Assembly (NCBI GenBank): GCA_020650975.1
Contig: JAIPMN010035957.1
Span: forward strand, 1 to 26,675
DNA length: 26,675 nucleotides
Reading direction: 5' to 3'
From: Apostichopus californicus
Taxonomy: Eukaryota > Echinodermata > Holothuroidea > Aspidochirotida > Stichopodidae
Made by a program: the position numbers and the translations under genes. The notes under the pieces are model-generated. The model had not been told where the DNA came from. It saw nothing but the letters and a program-made list of their open reading frames with translations, and searched no databases. Shown here piece after piece: positions 8,229 through 17,388 of this stretch. The number at the start of each line of letters is the position of its first letter. Within the stretch, counting starts at the first letter, position 1.

Positions 8229-9402
8229 CTAAATACCGTTTTTATACAAAATTATATTAACCTCTTTAATAAAACTAAGAGGAGGATTTGGTAGAACACT
8301 AAAAAGAAAAACAAGTTGCGAAATGGCCAAACTCTTAATTACAGTTTTTTCACCAGTTGGTGTTAGGTCACGTTTTGACCACATCCCAAGTAACTGTTTG
8401 AGCCTGGATAATTTGGGAAGAGAATTCAACGAAAAGAAATCTTCATTCTTTGTAGTAAATGTGACACCAAGATATTTCACGGGACCAAGATTAACATTAA
8501 AACCATACTCATGAAAATACCAGGGAACCCTTGAAACCATAGCACCCACTGGAAAAAAGAATGATTTGCTGAAATTAACTTTTAAACCCGAAGCGGCAGA
8601 GAAATTATTAAGAATGTTTACAACCTCTACAAGAGAAGCGCGTGAACCATCTGAAAATAAAACAGTATCATCGGCATATTGTGAAATTCTAATTTCAGAG
8701 TTATTAATAGATATACCCTTCATACAACAGCTTGTTTTAACCATGAATGTGAGAAATTCTGAACATAAAATAAAGAGGTAAGGACTGAGTGGACAACCCT
8801 GTCTTACCTCGAGAAATACTAAAATACTGAGAGAGATGACCATTGTTAATGACACAAGATGTGACGTTTCCATAATAAGTTGTAACCCACCTAATAAAAT
8901 TTGGACCAAAATTGAAGAATTTTAAACTTTGATAAAGAAACTCCCAGTCCAAACAATCAAAAGCCTTTTCAAAATCTAGAAAAAGAAGAGTACCTGAAAT
9001 ATTGTTGGAATTACAATGATCAATAATGTCTAAAACTAGTCTAATGTTCTCACCAATGAAACGTCCTTTTATGAATCCAGTTTGCTCATCAGTAATAATG
9101 TAATTTAAAACACGCTTAATACGGGTTGCCAAGCATTTGGCTCCAATCTTCTAGTCAGTATTTAAAATTGCTATAGGCCTCCAATTTTTCAAATATTGTA
9201 AATCTTTTGAAGGCTTTGGAATCAAAGAGATTATTGCACTGCCCTGTTCATCGGCTAAGTGTGTACCACTGAAAGCAAAATTAAGAGAATTAACTACAAA
9301 GTCACCTAAAATGAACATCAAATTCAACTGATAATCCATCAGAACCAGGGGTTTTATTCTTTTGCATGGACCCAATAAAATTAGTTCTTTGCAACCCTCC
9401 AA
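8229..9402 (-). pseudogene. LINE (L1/Tx1 type) reverse transcriptase
   Basis: The reverse transcriptase domain that would copy the element's RNA at the nicked target. Reading from 9402 downward: IPKPSKDLQYLKNWRPIAIL (RT motif 1), QTGFIKGRFIGENIRL, the catalytic motif LFLDFEKAFDCLDWEF with its Asp, then QGCPLSPYLF, and the active-site box QYADDTVLFSDG at about 8660-8680 (YADD codons 8668-8679). These motifs are those of the L1/Tx1 group. Damage: a TAG at 9151-9153 in place of a Tyr-like position, with the frame continuing unbroken after it, and a frameshift near 8800-8815 before QGCPLSP. Catalytic residues are intact. Confidence 0.85.
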
Positions 9403-9707
9403 ATTTATCGTGAGTTCAATTACCTACAAAATTAAAATCACCACCCCAAATAATCGATGTACAATCAAATACTGTCAAATGTTATGCAATATTACTAAAG
9501 AAAAATTAATTACAGTAAAATCTGATCGTAAACATTTAAATCAATAATAATATACCTTCCATTTTCATCGACCCTAGATCGTTTAATAGTGATATTGAGT
9601 TCCAGGTTGAAAAATAAACCAACACCTCTACTGTTATTATCCCCATGGGAAAGAAAAAGATTACCACTCCATTCTTTTGACCAAGAGTTAACATCACAAT
9701 ATGTCAT
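9403..9707 (-). pseudogene. LINE endonuclease remnant
   Basis: Part of the APE-type endonuclease that nicks the target. SWSKEWSGNLFLSHGDNNSRG lies at about 9640-9690, matching the SHG-NSRGV block of L1/Tx1 endonucleases. IWGGDFN, which carries a catalytic Asp, lies at about 9430-9452 in another frame. Directly after this block the sequence enters the RT linker, so the rest of the endonuclease and several hundred codons of linker are missing. Confidence 0.65.
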
Positions 9708-9719
9708 TAATACTTAGTA

Positions 9720-10300
9720 ATATGTGTTACAAGATAATGCAATCAGGGATCACTTTAGAGAGGAGAATTGTGTCTTGGGGTATGGAATGATATTTCAGAT
9801 ACAGAGATTATGTTCTAGAATAATCCTGGTCATGTGAAGCGGCCCTAGGGGTACAGATGGTATGTATATAGTAAGTGTTGTATTGGAGCAGTTAGTGGGG
9901 GCATTGTAGAATTGGGAGCCTTATGATTATTATGTGTTATGTGCAGGAAGATTCACTGTGGTTAGGGTTCGTAATATAAATTCCCTCGGGATAATTCCAG
10001 AGCAAGTATAGACAAAAGACTAGTTAACGTGTTTTGTACCCTGCAGTTCTCGACCATCATCAGCGGAGAAAGAGAGACGAGGGGCGCTGGCGTAAAAATG
10101 GCGTGGCCCAAAAGACGAGTTGGTGAAACAGTGACAGCGACCTGAAGCTCAGCGAACTTTTGGATTGAAATTCTCATTTGAAGTATCAGAAGACGTGAAA
10201 AGAGATCAAGTTTATTAATTTCTAGACTTTCCTATGTTATAATCCAATCATTTCCTTTTGTGATTTAGGTGAAGGGTGTGATTTATGTGAAAGGTGTGAT
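9720..10300. other. No recognisable feature
   Basis: No coding motif or RNA gene was seen. A minus-strand frame at 9962-10177 is open by chance as far as I can tell. Confidence 0.3.
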
Positions 10301-10309
10301 TAACGTGGA

Positions 10310-10403
10310 GGGGTGTTTCAGTCGGTAATTGTATCAATATATTTTTAAGTTCGAATTCTTTATGAAGGGGTGTTTCAGTCGGTAATTGTATCAATATATT
10401 TTT
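10310..10403. repeat. 57-bp tandem duplication
   Basis: Thirty-seven identical bases starting GGGGTGTTTCAGTCGGTAAT occur at 10310-10346 and 10367-10403. The offset is 57 bp. The identity suggests a recent duplication. Confidence 0.9.
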
Positions 10404-10676
10404 CTCTTCTATACACATACATGTCCTTTATGGAGTCAAGTACCTAGCTGTTATCCTCACCTTATATAACAAAGTTAGCACTATTCCCTTATTGGTCAGG
10501 GGAACAGTGACAGGGGGGAAATAATTTTTTAAGAAAAAGAAAACCTTAAAAAAATAATTGATGTAGCTTTAATGTATTTCATGTCAGCTTATTGTGGAAT
10601 TCTCAAATGTCTTTATATTTTTCTTCCTTACAATGTAGGTCATATTTGGGAGAAAGTGGATGATGTCCCACTGTAA

Positions 10677-11360
10677 CACCCTATCACACCAACACCAAAG
10701 TCAGCAGAAAAACCAACCTACAAGCTTGCAGCAACACCTGCAACTCACACAGCAGCCTCACCAATAGTCACTACTATTCGATGACATTCCGACTACGGAA
10801 TCAGAGCAGATTCTCCTGAGACAAATCCTGTAATTGATGAGCAGCAGTTATGGCTTCATGGTATTCCACAGCATGTTGCAGCCTACATTTTGTCTTTGGA
10901 AAATGAACTCAAGAATACAAAGTGTTCACTGAACAATTTAGAGGATAGGCTGTCACATCTAGAAAGCACTCAAACCACACGGTTCAAGTTTCCTAAGTCT
11001 TCTTGCATTGTAGATGATACTAGTGCGGTTTTAGGTGACGTGGGTGAAGGGTGTACAGTAAAAGTAGACTTGCTGAGGTACCACAACATCTGGGAAATGT
11101 GAAATTCTGGGAGAGACTTAGTATTGAAATTAATGTCGGAGGTACCAAGTAAAGAGACGATGGCCAATAGTAATTTCTTCGGAGGACTGGTATATAATCA
11201 AACATGGGTTAAGAAATACCAACTTAGAAATTTTCTTCCATTTAAGGCCATTCTATATCAGGCCAACCGTGAATACCCAAACTGTTTTTCAAGGGCTGAG
11301 GAGAAGAAGAAATTGCGTGATGCTGTCAATGGTAAATGCAGAAAGGCTGCAAAACTGTAA
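10677..11360 (+). pseudogene. BEN-domain-like coding stretch (host-type gene or pseudogene)
   Basis: One frame carries protein-like sequence across 684 nt. It starts with a Pro/Thr/Ala-rich segment (PITPTPKSAEKPTYKLAATP). Next comes an acidic linker and a predicted coiled coil (LENELKNTKCSLNNLEDRLS, about 10893-10950). It ends with an ~80-residue C-terminal domain (about 11103-11357). That domain has NSNFFGG, then LRNFLPFKAILYQANREYP, then KLRDAVNGKCRKAAKL, which is the layout of a BEN domain (a DNA- or protein-binding fold in chromatin regulators). Two in-frame TGA codons, 10782-10784 and 11100-11102, interrupt it, and TAA 10674 bounds it. A polypyrimidine tract and TAG at about 10620-10638 could be a splice acceptor. 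The stop at 11358 is followed by AATAAA at 11617. BEN assignment is from pattern, not alignment. The stops could be decay or sequencing error. Confidence 0.5.
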
Positions 11361-11616
11361 AGTTTAGACAAAGTTTCAATGGTGGGTTTTTTTCTTCATT
11401 TCTGTTTTTTATTCTAGAGAGCCTCAGAATTGTTAATGGTATTTTTAACTGTCATGTCAATGACATGCAGCTTTACTACCATGAGAGATATTTTTCCTGA
11501 TATTTCGAAGCAATGTTTATTCTGCGACATTAGTATACACGCAATCCATTATTAAATGTCAATGCGTTTTAATTGATAACTACTACAATATATATTTTCA
11601 CATGAAGAAGATGAGC

Positions 11617-11622
11617 AATAAA
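11617..11622 (+). promoter_or_regulatory. Poly(A) signal downstream of BEN-like ORF
   Basis: AATAAA lies 257 bp after the TAA that ends the BEN-like frame, with a GT-rich stretch about 35 bp further on (TTGTTGTATATGAGTGG). This is a plausible 3' end for that transcript. Confidence 0.45.
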
Positions 11623-11639
11623 TGACCATTGAAGTTTCA

Positions 11640-12454
11640 ACATATGACACATGTAATTGTTGTATATGAGTGGCCTCGATTTTTAAACTTAAGTTAATGA
11701 AACCTGCTTGTGCTACAGTAATTCATAATCAACAGTTAAAAGTATTACAGTCAAACTTCTATAAATCCTACATGCAATGTTGTTTCGATAAGCATATTTC
11801 CTCCAAATTCCAATCATCCCTGGTTTGTCAATTGGAAAGCAATGATAAAGGAAAACCCCCTTTGCCGAAATCCTTCTAAAACAACACTAAATGCAACAAA
11901 GCCTAATTAGTACAACAACCTAGGCCAAGAGTGACTAGAATAAGACTAGGGAATTAGCCTTAAGGAGTCAATACCATCCAGTTGCTATCAATCTATTTAT
12001 CCCTACATCCATTCCCCTGCCTAGCTTTGTCAAACCTGTCTACAAACGAACTCGGTCCCAATCAACTTTAAATTGGTTGTATACCGTTATTCGTTAGGCC
12101 TAGCCTATGCATATGTACAGTAATAGCGAGCCTAACTACTGCCTTTAGCCAAGACCTACGTTTAATACTCGTACTAGTGCTACAGTACGTTATTTGCCGA
12201 GATAAGTCTAGACGTAACCCCATTCTCTGATTACTTAAACAATATTTACACCAGGTGTTTTTTATCCAAATTTTTAGTATGGAACAAAGAGTCAAATTAA
12301 TTGCTTCACATCTGTTCGAAACAACTGTCGCTCAGCCCGTGTCGCTTGTCTTGCCATTATTGAGTGTACATACGACAGTACCTTTCTTGCCAACTTTTTC
12401 ACACCATCAATAGGCCTATCGAGACTACGGACTGTTTATTATATGTGATACACC
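11640..12454. other. No gene recognised
   Basis: AT-rich sequence with short frames only. Words such as CTAGCCTATGC are frequent, but no motif, RNA gene or terminal repeat could be supported. Confidence 0.3.
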
Positions 12455-12577
12455 GTCAACGTGTGAACAACGTGCTTTCGCGGAATTGGGCCCAACGCAT
12501 GACATACCGGGATTCGTACTTTACCAAGCAGATCGAATCGACAAGTAGTTTGTCATCAGTAAGCACCAATTTTTCAG
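12455..12577 (+). repeat. Repeat R1, copy 2 (leader of Gypsy II)
   Basis: Matches 686-820 from GTCAACGTGTG to the TTTTTCAG end, with a gap of about 10 bp and scattered changes. It is followed by GGAGAATTGCTG and then element X copy B. On the far side of X the sequence ATTTTTCAGGTGAATT recurs and runs into the Gag of Gypsy II. R1 is therefore the leader of Gypsy II, cut by X. Confidence 0.65.
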
Positions 12578-12588
12578 GAGAATTGCTG

Positions 12589-13612
12589 CTTTTTACGTGC
12601 AAAGAAAATGGACACGGACCAAAGGTCAACAAAAGCAAAAACAATCCCAGTCTGTTTAACAACCACCAAAAACCCAACTGAAAACCCACAAACAGAGATC
12701 TCTCACCAACCCACAAATGTATATAATGTAGCGTTTAACGCGACGCGAAAAGGACACGGACCCAAAGGCCAACAGAAGCAAAACAATAAAGCTCCACAAA
12801 CCAGCCCCAAAAAGCCAACTCCAAACCACAAACAGAACCCCCCCCCCAACCCATATTATGTAACGACCACACAACCCCCCCCCCCCCCACACCTAACAAG
12901 TAACTCACTCCAAATTTGATCCGGGGAACGCCGTCCCGATTGTAGACAACAGGCTTGCGCATTACCTGCGAAGTTTTCCAATATGGGTCTTTTCAGGCCT
13001 TTAACAGTGTTCCCCCTTTTCCTACGAGCGAGCAGAGTTCTTACCTCCTCGTCAACCTTGATCGAGTAGACCTCCCTGTCAGGAACAGGAGGTCCTTTAG
13101 CGACCATCGTGTCCGGTATAGCGGAAGCGACTGCGGGCAGGGTGGAAGGGCCACTCGAGTCAATGAGATTAGTCACAACTTCTACGGCTGTAGTGCAGTC
13201 CTCCATTGGCGAGTCAGAATCTGAGCCACTTAATGTCTCTTGGGCCAGTTGACTCGGGGCCCGACTAATATCACCGATAGCGGGTGTAGCTACCGGTGAA
13301 CCAGTACAAGCGGACCTTTAAACCAACAGAACGCAAAACTGAAAAAACTTGTCCGGGGATGACCTTAGCCAACCCCGAAAAACTCAACAATACGATTTTG
13401 CTGTCACGGCGAACCGCCATGACAGCTAGGGGTGTGGCAAGCCACGATCCTACGAAAACCAAAAACCACGAAACAAAGCCAAAACTACACTAAACAAACT
13501 ACAAACTATTGAAAGGCCAACGTAAAAAACACAAAATGTATAGTCAACGAAAAGTGGAGAGCAGCCGAAAACACGTCCGCACTCCACGAAAACCAACCAC
13601 CAACCCACCAAC
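12589..13612 (-). mobile_element. Retroposon X, copy B (1024 bp), nested in Gypsy II
   Basis: On the sense strand it ends with the family terminus ...GCACGTAAAAAG (plus-strand CTTTTTACGTGC at 12589). It contains the same doubled GGACACGGACC core (about 12610 and 12750) and the same coding segment as copy A. It extends ~380 bp further 5', to about 13612. The flanks ATTTTTCAGGAGAATTGCTG (12569-12588) and ATTTTTCAGGTGAATTTAAT (13613-13632) look like a diverged ~16-20-bp target duplication. Poly-C runs of 10 and 14 bases occur at about 12838-12847 and 12875-12888. A further sense frame at 13271-13462 (SFSGLAKVIPGQVFSVLRSV) may be an ORF1-like piece; I do not recognise it firmly. Confidence 0.65.
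12856..13206 (-). CDS. Element X reading frame (unknown protein, copy B)
   Basis: An open frame from ATG 13204-13206 encoding MEDCTTAVEVVTNLIDSSGP and onward. It aligns with the copy A frame over about 80 residues with few changes, including VPDREV-SIKVDEE-RTLLAR. It lacks 14 residues after EVV relative to copy A without losing the frame. The last ~35 codons enter the GT-rich 3' part and are Gly/Val-rich, probably not true coding. Function unknown. Confidence 0.4.
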   Translation of the reverse strand: MEDCTTAVEVVTNLIDSSGPSTLPAVASAIPDTMVAKGPPVPDREVYSIKVDEEVRTLLARRKRGNTVKGLKRPILENFAGNAQACCLQSGRRSPDQIWSELLVRCGGGGGCVVVT

Positions 13613-13621
13613 ATTTTTCAG

Positions 13622-14400
13622 GTGAATTTAATGCGGCCGTTGAGCCGTGGGACAGGTATGTTGATCGCCTCTCGCAGTACATCGAGGCCAATGAAATTTC
13701 TGACGGGTCCCGACAGCGTGCAATGTTAAGTGCAGTTGTAGGCCCTACTACATACGCCCTGTTTTGTAAACTTTTGGCTCCGCGAAAGCCAAAAGATTGT
13801 TCGTTTCAAGTTATCACTGACGCAATGCTTAAACACTCCGTTCCTCCAACGAGTCTTATTGTGGAGCGCTACAAATTTAACACAAGATGTGGACATTCCT
13901 GGGAGACCATATCCTCTTTTGTAGCGGAACTGAGGGGTCTGGCAGAGAACTGTGATGATGGTGGCACATTGGATATGATGCTGTGCGATCGTTTTGTGTG
14001 CGGATTAAAGAACGATCACATCACAAGGAGTCTTCTCACACAAGGGGTTAAACTTACCTTTGAAAAAGCAGTGGAACTAGCACATACTTACCAGTTAGCT
14101 GAGGAATATGCTAGAAATGTCACTCCTGGGAGCACAGCTACTACTGTTTTTGGTTCTGTTTACCTTTGGTCCGTGTCCGTTTTCTTAGCACGTAAAAAGC
14201 ACACGCTACTACTAGCGGCTACTACTAGTACTACGACAGTCAACAAGTTTGGCGCAAAAGGTAAACCACGTAAATCATCTAACACTGAAAGAAACAACGC
14301 TGTGGACAATATGGTCACGACCCTGGTGAGTGCTGGGAAATAGCTAGGACATGCCATTATTGTAAAAATAAGGGCCATATTAGAGATGCTTGTAAGAAAT
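13622..14400 (+). pseudogene. Gypsy II Gag (capsid and zinc knuckle)
   Basis: The structural polyprotein that packages element RNA. The frame is open from GEFNAAVEPWDRYVDRLSQY just after 13621, although the first ATG is at 13723. The core has the usual Gag landmarks: ANEI, LVVG/AVVGPTTYALFCKLLAP, VERYKFNTR, and LCDRFVCGL. It ends with stop TAG 14341. A perfect CX2CX4HX4C knuckle (CHYCKNKGHIRDAC, codons from 14352) lies just past the stop in another frame, so a frameshift separates them. A 54-bp X insertion lies inside the frame at 14146-14199 without closing it. This is the Mag-like style of Gypsy Gag, from family knowledge. Confidence 0.8.
14146..14199 (+). mobile_element. Retroposon X, copy C (54-bp 3' stub)
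   Basis: A 54-bp piece that matches the terminal part of X (copy A, reverse complement of 4361-4414) with about two mismatches and ends at the same CACGTAAAAAG. It is flanked by CACAGCTACTACT (14133-14145) and CACACGCTACTACT (14200-14213), a 13-14-bp target duplication with one extra base. Extreme 5' truncation with a preserved 3' end is the signature of aborted target-primed reverse transcription. It adds VFGSVYLWSVSVFLARKK to the Gag frame. Confidence 0.7.
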
Positions 14401-14599
14401 TAGCTCGACAGAAAGGGCATTATAAAACAGGTGTTGGGCCAGGTACCAACTATGTTTCTGAGGAGCCCACGGACTGTGGGTTAGGTAATGATAGGCCTCC
14501 TGTAGCTTCAGATTTGTCCAGGCGAAGTCCTCGAACTGGCACCGAGATGCCGGACGCATATGGCTTGTACAATATGCAAACTGCAGGTTATGTGACAGC

Positions 14600-15075
14600 C
14601 CCCTTGGGGTTACTATGTGCATTAACAAATCTGTTGTTGAGATGGAGGTTGACACAGACTCACGTTTTTCAATCATTAGTGAAACGAAACAAAATATGTT
14701 GATCTACTTGGCTGTGACAAAAGCACTGCCCCTTATGAGCTCAGATTACACTTTGTGTACTTACACTGGTGATTCATTGCAAATTTTGGGTAAGGTAAAT
14801 GCTAAGGTTACCCACAATGGTTATGAAAAGGTTTTAACTCTCTATGTTGTCAAAGGCAATGGGCCAACCTTATTAGGCAGAAATTGGCTACTTGAGCTTC
14901 AGTTAGATTGGAAGCAAATAATGCATGCTAACAGGTTGAGCACATCTGAAACATGTGCCAGTGTCATGTCCCAACATGCCTCACTTTTCCAAGATGATCT
15001 TGGTGCACTTGAAGACATTGCAATTGATCCTAACGCACAGCCTCGCTTTTGTAAAGCACGCCCTGTGCCCTTTTG
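14600..15075 (+). pseudogene. Gypsy II protease and RT connector
   Basis: The aspartic protease domain, with INKSVVEMEVDTDS at about 14618-14660, then FSIIS, then the closing GPTLLGRNWL near 14860-14890. The active-site triad, normally DTG, reads DTD (Gly to Asp), which should abolish activity. A connector with LFQDDLGALEDI and QPRFCKARPVPF leads into RT. An extra T in the T-run near 15070 shifts the frame, giving a stop at 15086-15088. Confidence 0.75.
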
Positions 15076-15700
15076 CATTAAAATCTAAGGTTGACGCGGA
15101 ATTGGATCGCCTAGAAAATGAAGGTATTCTGGAGGTGTCATTCTCTAACTGGGCGGCACCTATTGTCCCAGTCATAAAAGACAATGGGGACATAAGAATT
15201 TGTGGTTACTATAAAGTCACAGTAAACCAGGTTGTAGTTCCTGACAAGTATCCATTACCCAGAGTTGAGGAGCTTTTTGAAAAGGTTTGTGGTGGGATAT
15301 TATTTAGTAAGTTAGACCTTAGCATCTAATATCAATTGCTGGTAAGCCTGACTGAGTCAAAGGAATTATGTTCTATTAATACACATAAAGGACTCTATCG
15401 TTACACAAGGCTCACATATGGTATTGCCACAGCACCCTCCGTCTTCCAGCGAGTCATGGATAGTTTGTTAGCTGACATCCCAAATACCTGTTGTTTCCTT
15501 GATGATGTCTCAGTCACAGGAAGTACAGACGCAGACTACATGGAGAATGTGGACAAAGTGCTTTGCGGTTAGAGACTGCTGGTCTTCGCTTACGGAAGGA
15601 AAAGTGTGTGTTTTTCGCGTCTGATGTAACTTACCTTGGACACCGTATCACTGCTGAGGGATTAAAGCCAACAAACAAGATTATTCAAGCCATTTTTGAT
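15076..15700 (+). pseudogene. Gypsy II reverse transcriptase
   Basis: RNA-dependent DNA polymerase of the element. In order: SKVDAELDRLENEGIL, WAAPIVPVIKDNGDIRICGY, the YPLPRVEELF motif, catalytic SKLDLS at about 15306-15326, the TRLTYGIATAPSVFQRVMD block, and the active-site box FLDDVSVTG at about 15495-15525. A TAA at 15327-15329 follows LDLSI where Ala/Gly-Tyr is usual. A frameshift near 15560 precedes RLETAGLRLRKEKC. The next block, TYLGHRITAEGL, closes the palm-thumb boundary. Catalytic Asp residues are present but the frame is broken. Confidence 0.85.
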
Positions 15701-16262
15701 GCTCCAGCGCCAACTTCAGTCACAGAACTTAAGTCTTTCTTGGGACTTTTGAACTTTTATGGCAAGTTTTTACCCACTCCCCTACTCTCCTGCACAAACT
15801 GTTGCGTAATGGTTGGACGTGGGATAAACCCCAGTCAGAAGCTTTTGACACTTGCAAAAAGAAGTTGATTGCAGCAGACATACTTGTTCACTTTAATGTT
15901 ACAACCGACTTACTTTTATCTTGTGATGCTAGCCTATGGTGTAGGAGCAGTTGTTGCTCATAGAGAAGCCGATGGTAGTGAGCGTCCGATAGCATATGCA
16001 TCACGAACTTTAACACCAGCAGAGAGAAATTACTCCCAGCTGGACAAAGAAGGTTTAGCGATAGTTTTCGCTGTGAAATATTTTCATCAGTACTTGTATG
16101 GGCGACAGTTTCAAATCACAACAGATCATAAGCCCTTATTGGGTTTGTTTGGCGAAACCCGGCAAATCCCTCACATGGCTTCTTCAAGGTTACAGCGGTG
16201 GTGTTTGATGTTGTCAGCGTACAGTTACAAGCTTTTGTACAGATCAGGGAAGGATAATTCCC
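15701..16262 (+). pseudogene. Gypsy II RNase H domain (truncated element end)
   Basis: The RNase H domain that removes the RNA template. FLGLLNFYGKFLP leads into it. One frameshift occurs near 15860 and another near 15930, inside SCDAS/YGVGAVVAHR, where one base is missing. The rest is clean: RPIAYASRTLTPAERNYSQL, DKEGLAIVFAVKYFHQYLYG and TDHKPLLGLF. It ends at YRSGKDNS near 16262, where KDN-ADALSR is expected. Integrase and 3' LTR are absent. Confidence 0.85.
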
Positions 16263-16315
16263 GTACAGTTAACGACAAAACATTTGTAACACACTAGTTT
16301 GTACTTATTTTTTCA

Positions 16316-17345
16316 GCAGATATTTCCACTCTCTTTGCAGCTTTCAATGCTCTGGACCAATGTCTCTCTGATGAGACCGAAGATGTCACAGTAGGAGAAA
16401 TCATGTTCTGGTAGATGTCATGAATATTTATAAAGAAAATAAGGAGTTAACATCAAAAAGGCTGAAGGTTAAGTTTGAAGGTGAGGAAGGAGCAGACTTT
16501 GGAGGTCTGACCAGAGACATGTTCTCCATGTTTTGGACAGAAGCTGGTAAACTGTACTTTGCTGGTGAGGGAGCCATGGTTCCACGAGTGCCTCTCCACA
16601 AGCATCGTGCAATGAAGGGTGACTATATCACTGTGGGTGCAATTCTTAGCCATACTGTAGCATTGACCCATGTGGTCCCATCAAGGCTTTCACGGACCTT
16701 TCTGACATAAGTTGTGTTTGAGGAGCCTCCATCTGAAGACTATCTGCTAAAAGATTTCTTACATATCATCAGTGTCCGAAAGAGCTCTATTGAAACGGGC
16801 ATTGAGATATTTTAATGCCTTAACTCCAGCAGACAAGACCAAGCTGATTGATGTTTACTACAGCTTGTTGCAATTGCTGAGTCAGCACTTATCCACAAAG
16901 GAAACCATTTGTGGAGGAGAGGAGAAAGGGTATGCCTCGTAGCCATATGGCTGGTTTCTGGAGCAAGCTTTCTCCGACTGGTAAGAAGGTTGCTGATGTA
17001 CTTCAGAGTCAGGGAGATCTTCGCCCTCAAGAAGAAGCTGTTCTCTTTTGACTTTGTTTCTTCCCTTGATGCTCAAGATGTGGCAGATTTTTGGAGATTC
17101 ACAACTGGGTCATCAGTTATGCCACAAGATCCCATACAAGATTTCTTGTCAACTACCAGATTCCCAACAGTAAGAACATGCGCCAACCTCATCCAGTGCC
17201 CTGTATTATACGTTCTCAACGTTTTCTATTTATGATAATGAGGTACAAAGCATGTCTCTCTATATGAGCGTCAGCTATGCCTCTTTTTGCCAAAACACCC
17301 AATTTAATTCTTATCTCAATGAAGGTGGAAATGGGTGGATACACT
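16316..17345 (+). pseudogene. HECT-type E3 ubiquitin ligase domain remnant
   Basis: A HECT catalytic domain that would accept ubiquitin on a Cys and pass it to substrates. A splice-acceptor-like tract (TTATTTTTTCAG, ending 16315) precedes the first coding-like codons (DISTLFAAFNALDQCLSDE). After a frame change, RLKVKFEGEEGADFGGLTRD (N-lobe start) and MVPRVPLHKHRAMKGDYITV are in one frame to TAA 16708-16710. The same frame then continues with VVFEEPPSEDYLLKDFL. Other frames carry YFNALTPADKTKLIDVYY and MAGFWSKLSPTGKKVADVL. The C-lobe frame shows DFWRFTTGSSVMPQDP and FPTVRTCANLI, with the catalytic Cys codon at 17179-17181. At least four frame breaks make it a pseudogene. It could be a host paralogue or transposon cargo. 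Confidence 0.8.
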
Positions 17346-17388
17346 GATTCCTTTTGTTTTGAAAAAAAATAGTGATTAATGCGAGAGA

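Noticed and set aside
11749..11770. CAGTCAAACTTCTATAA, similar to Tigger/pogo-type terminal repeats
   Set aside because: No inverted partner or transposase was found nearby.
12838..12888. Poly-C runs as a regulatory structure
   Set aside because: Simple homopolymer expansion in the CA-rich strand of element X explains them; copy A lacks the long runs.
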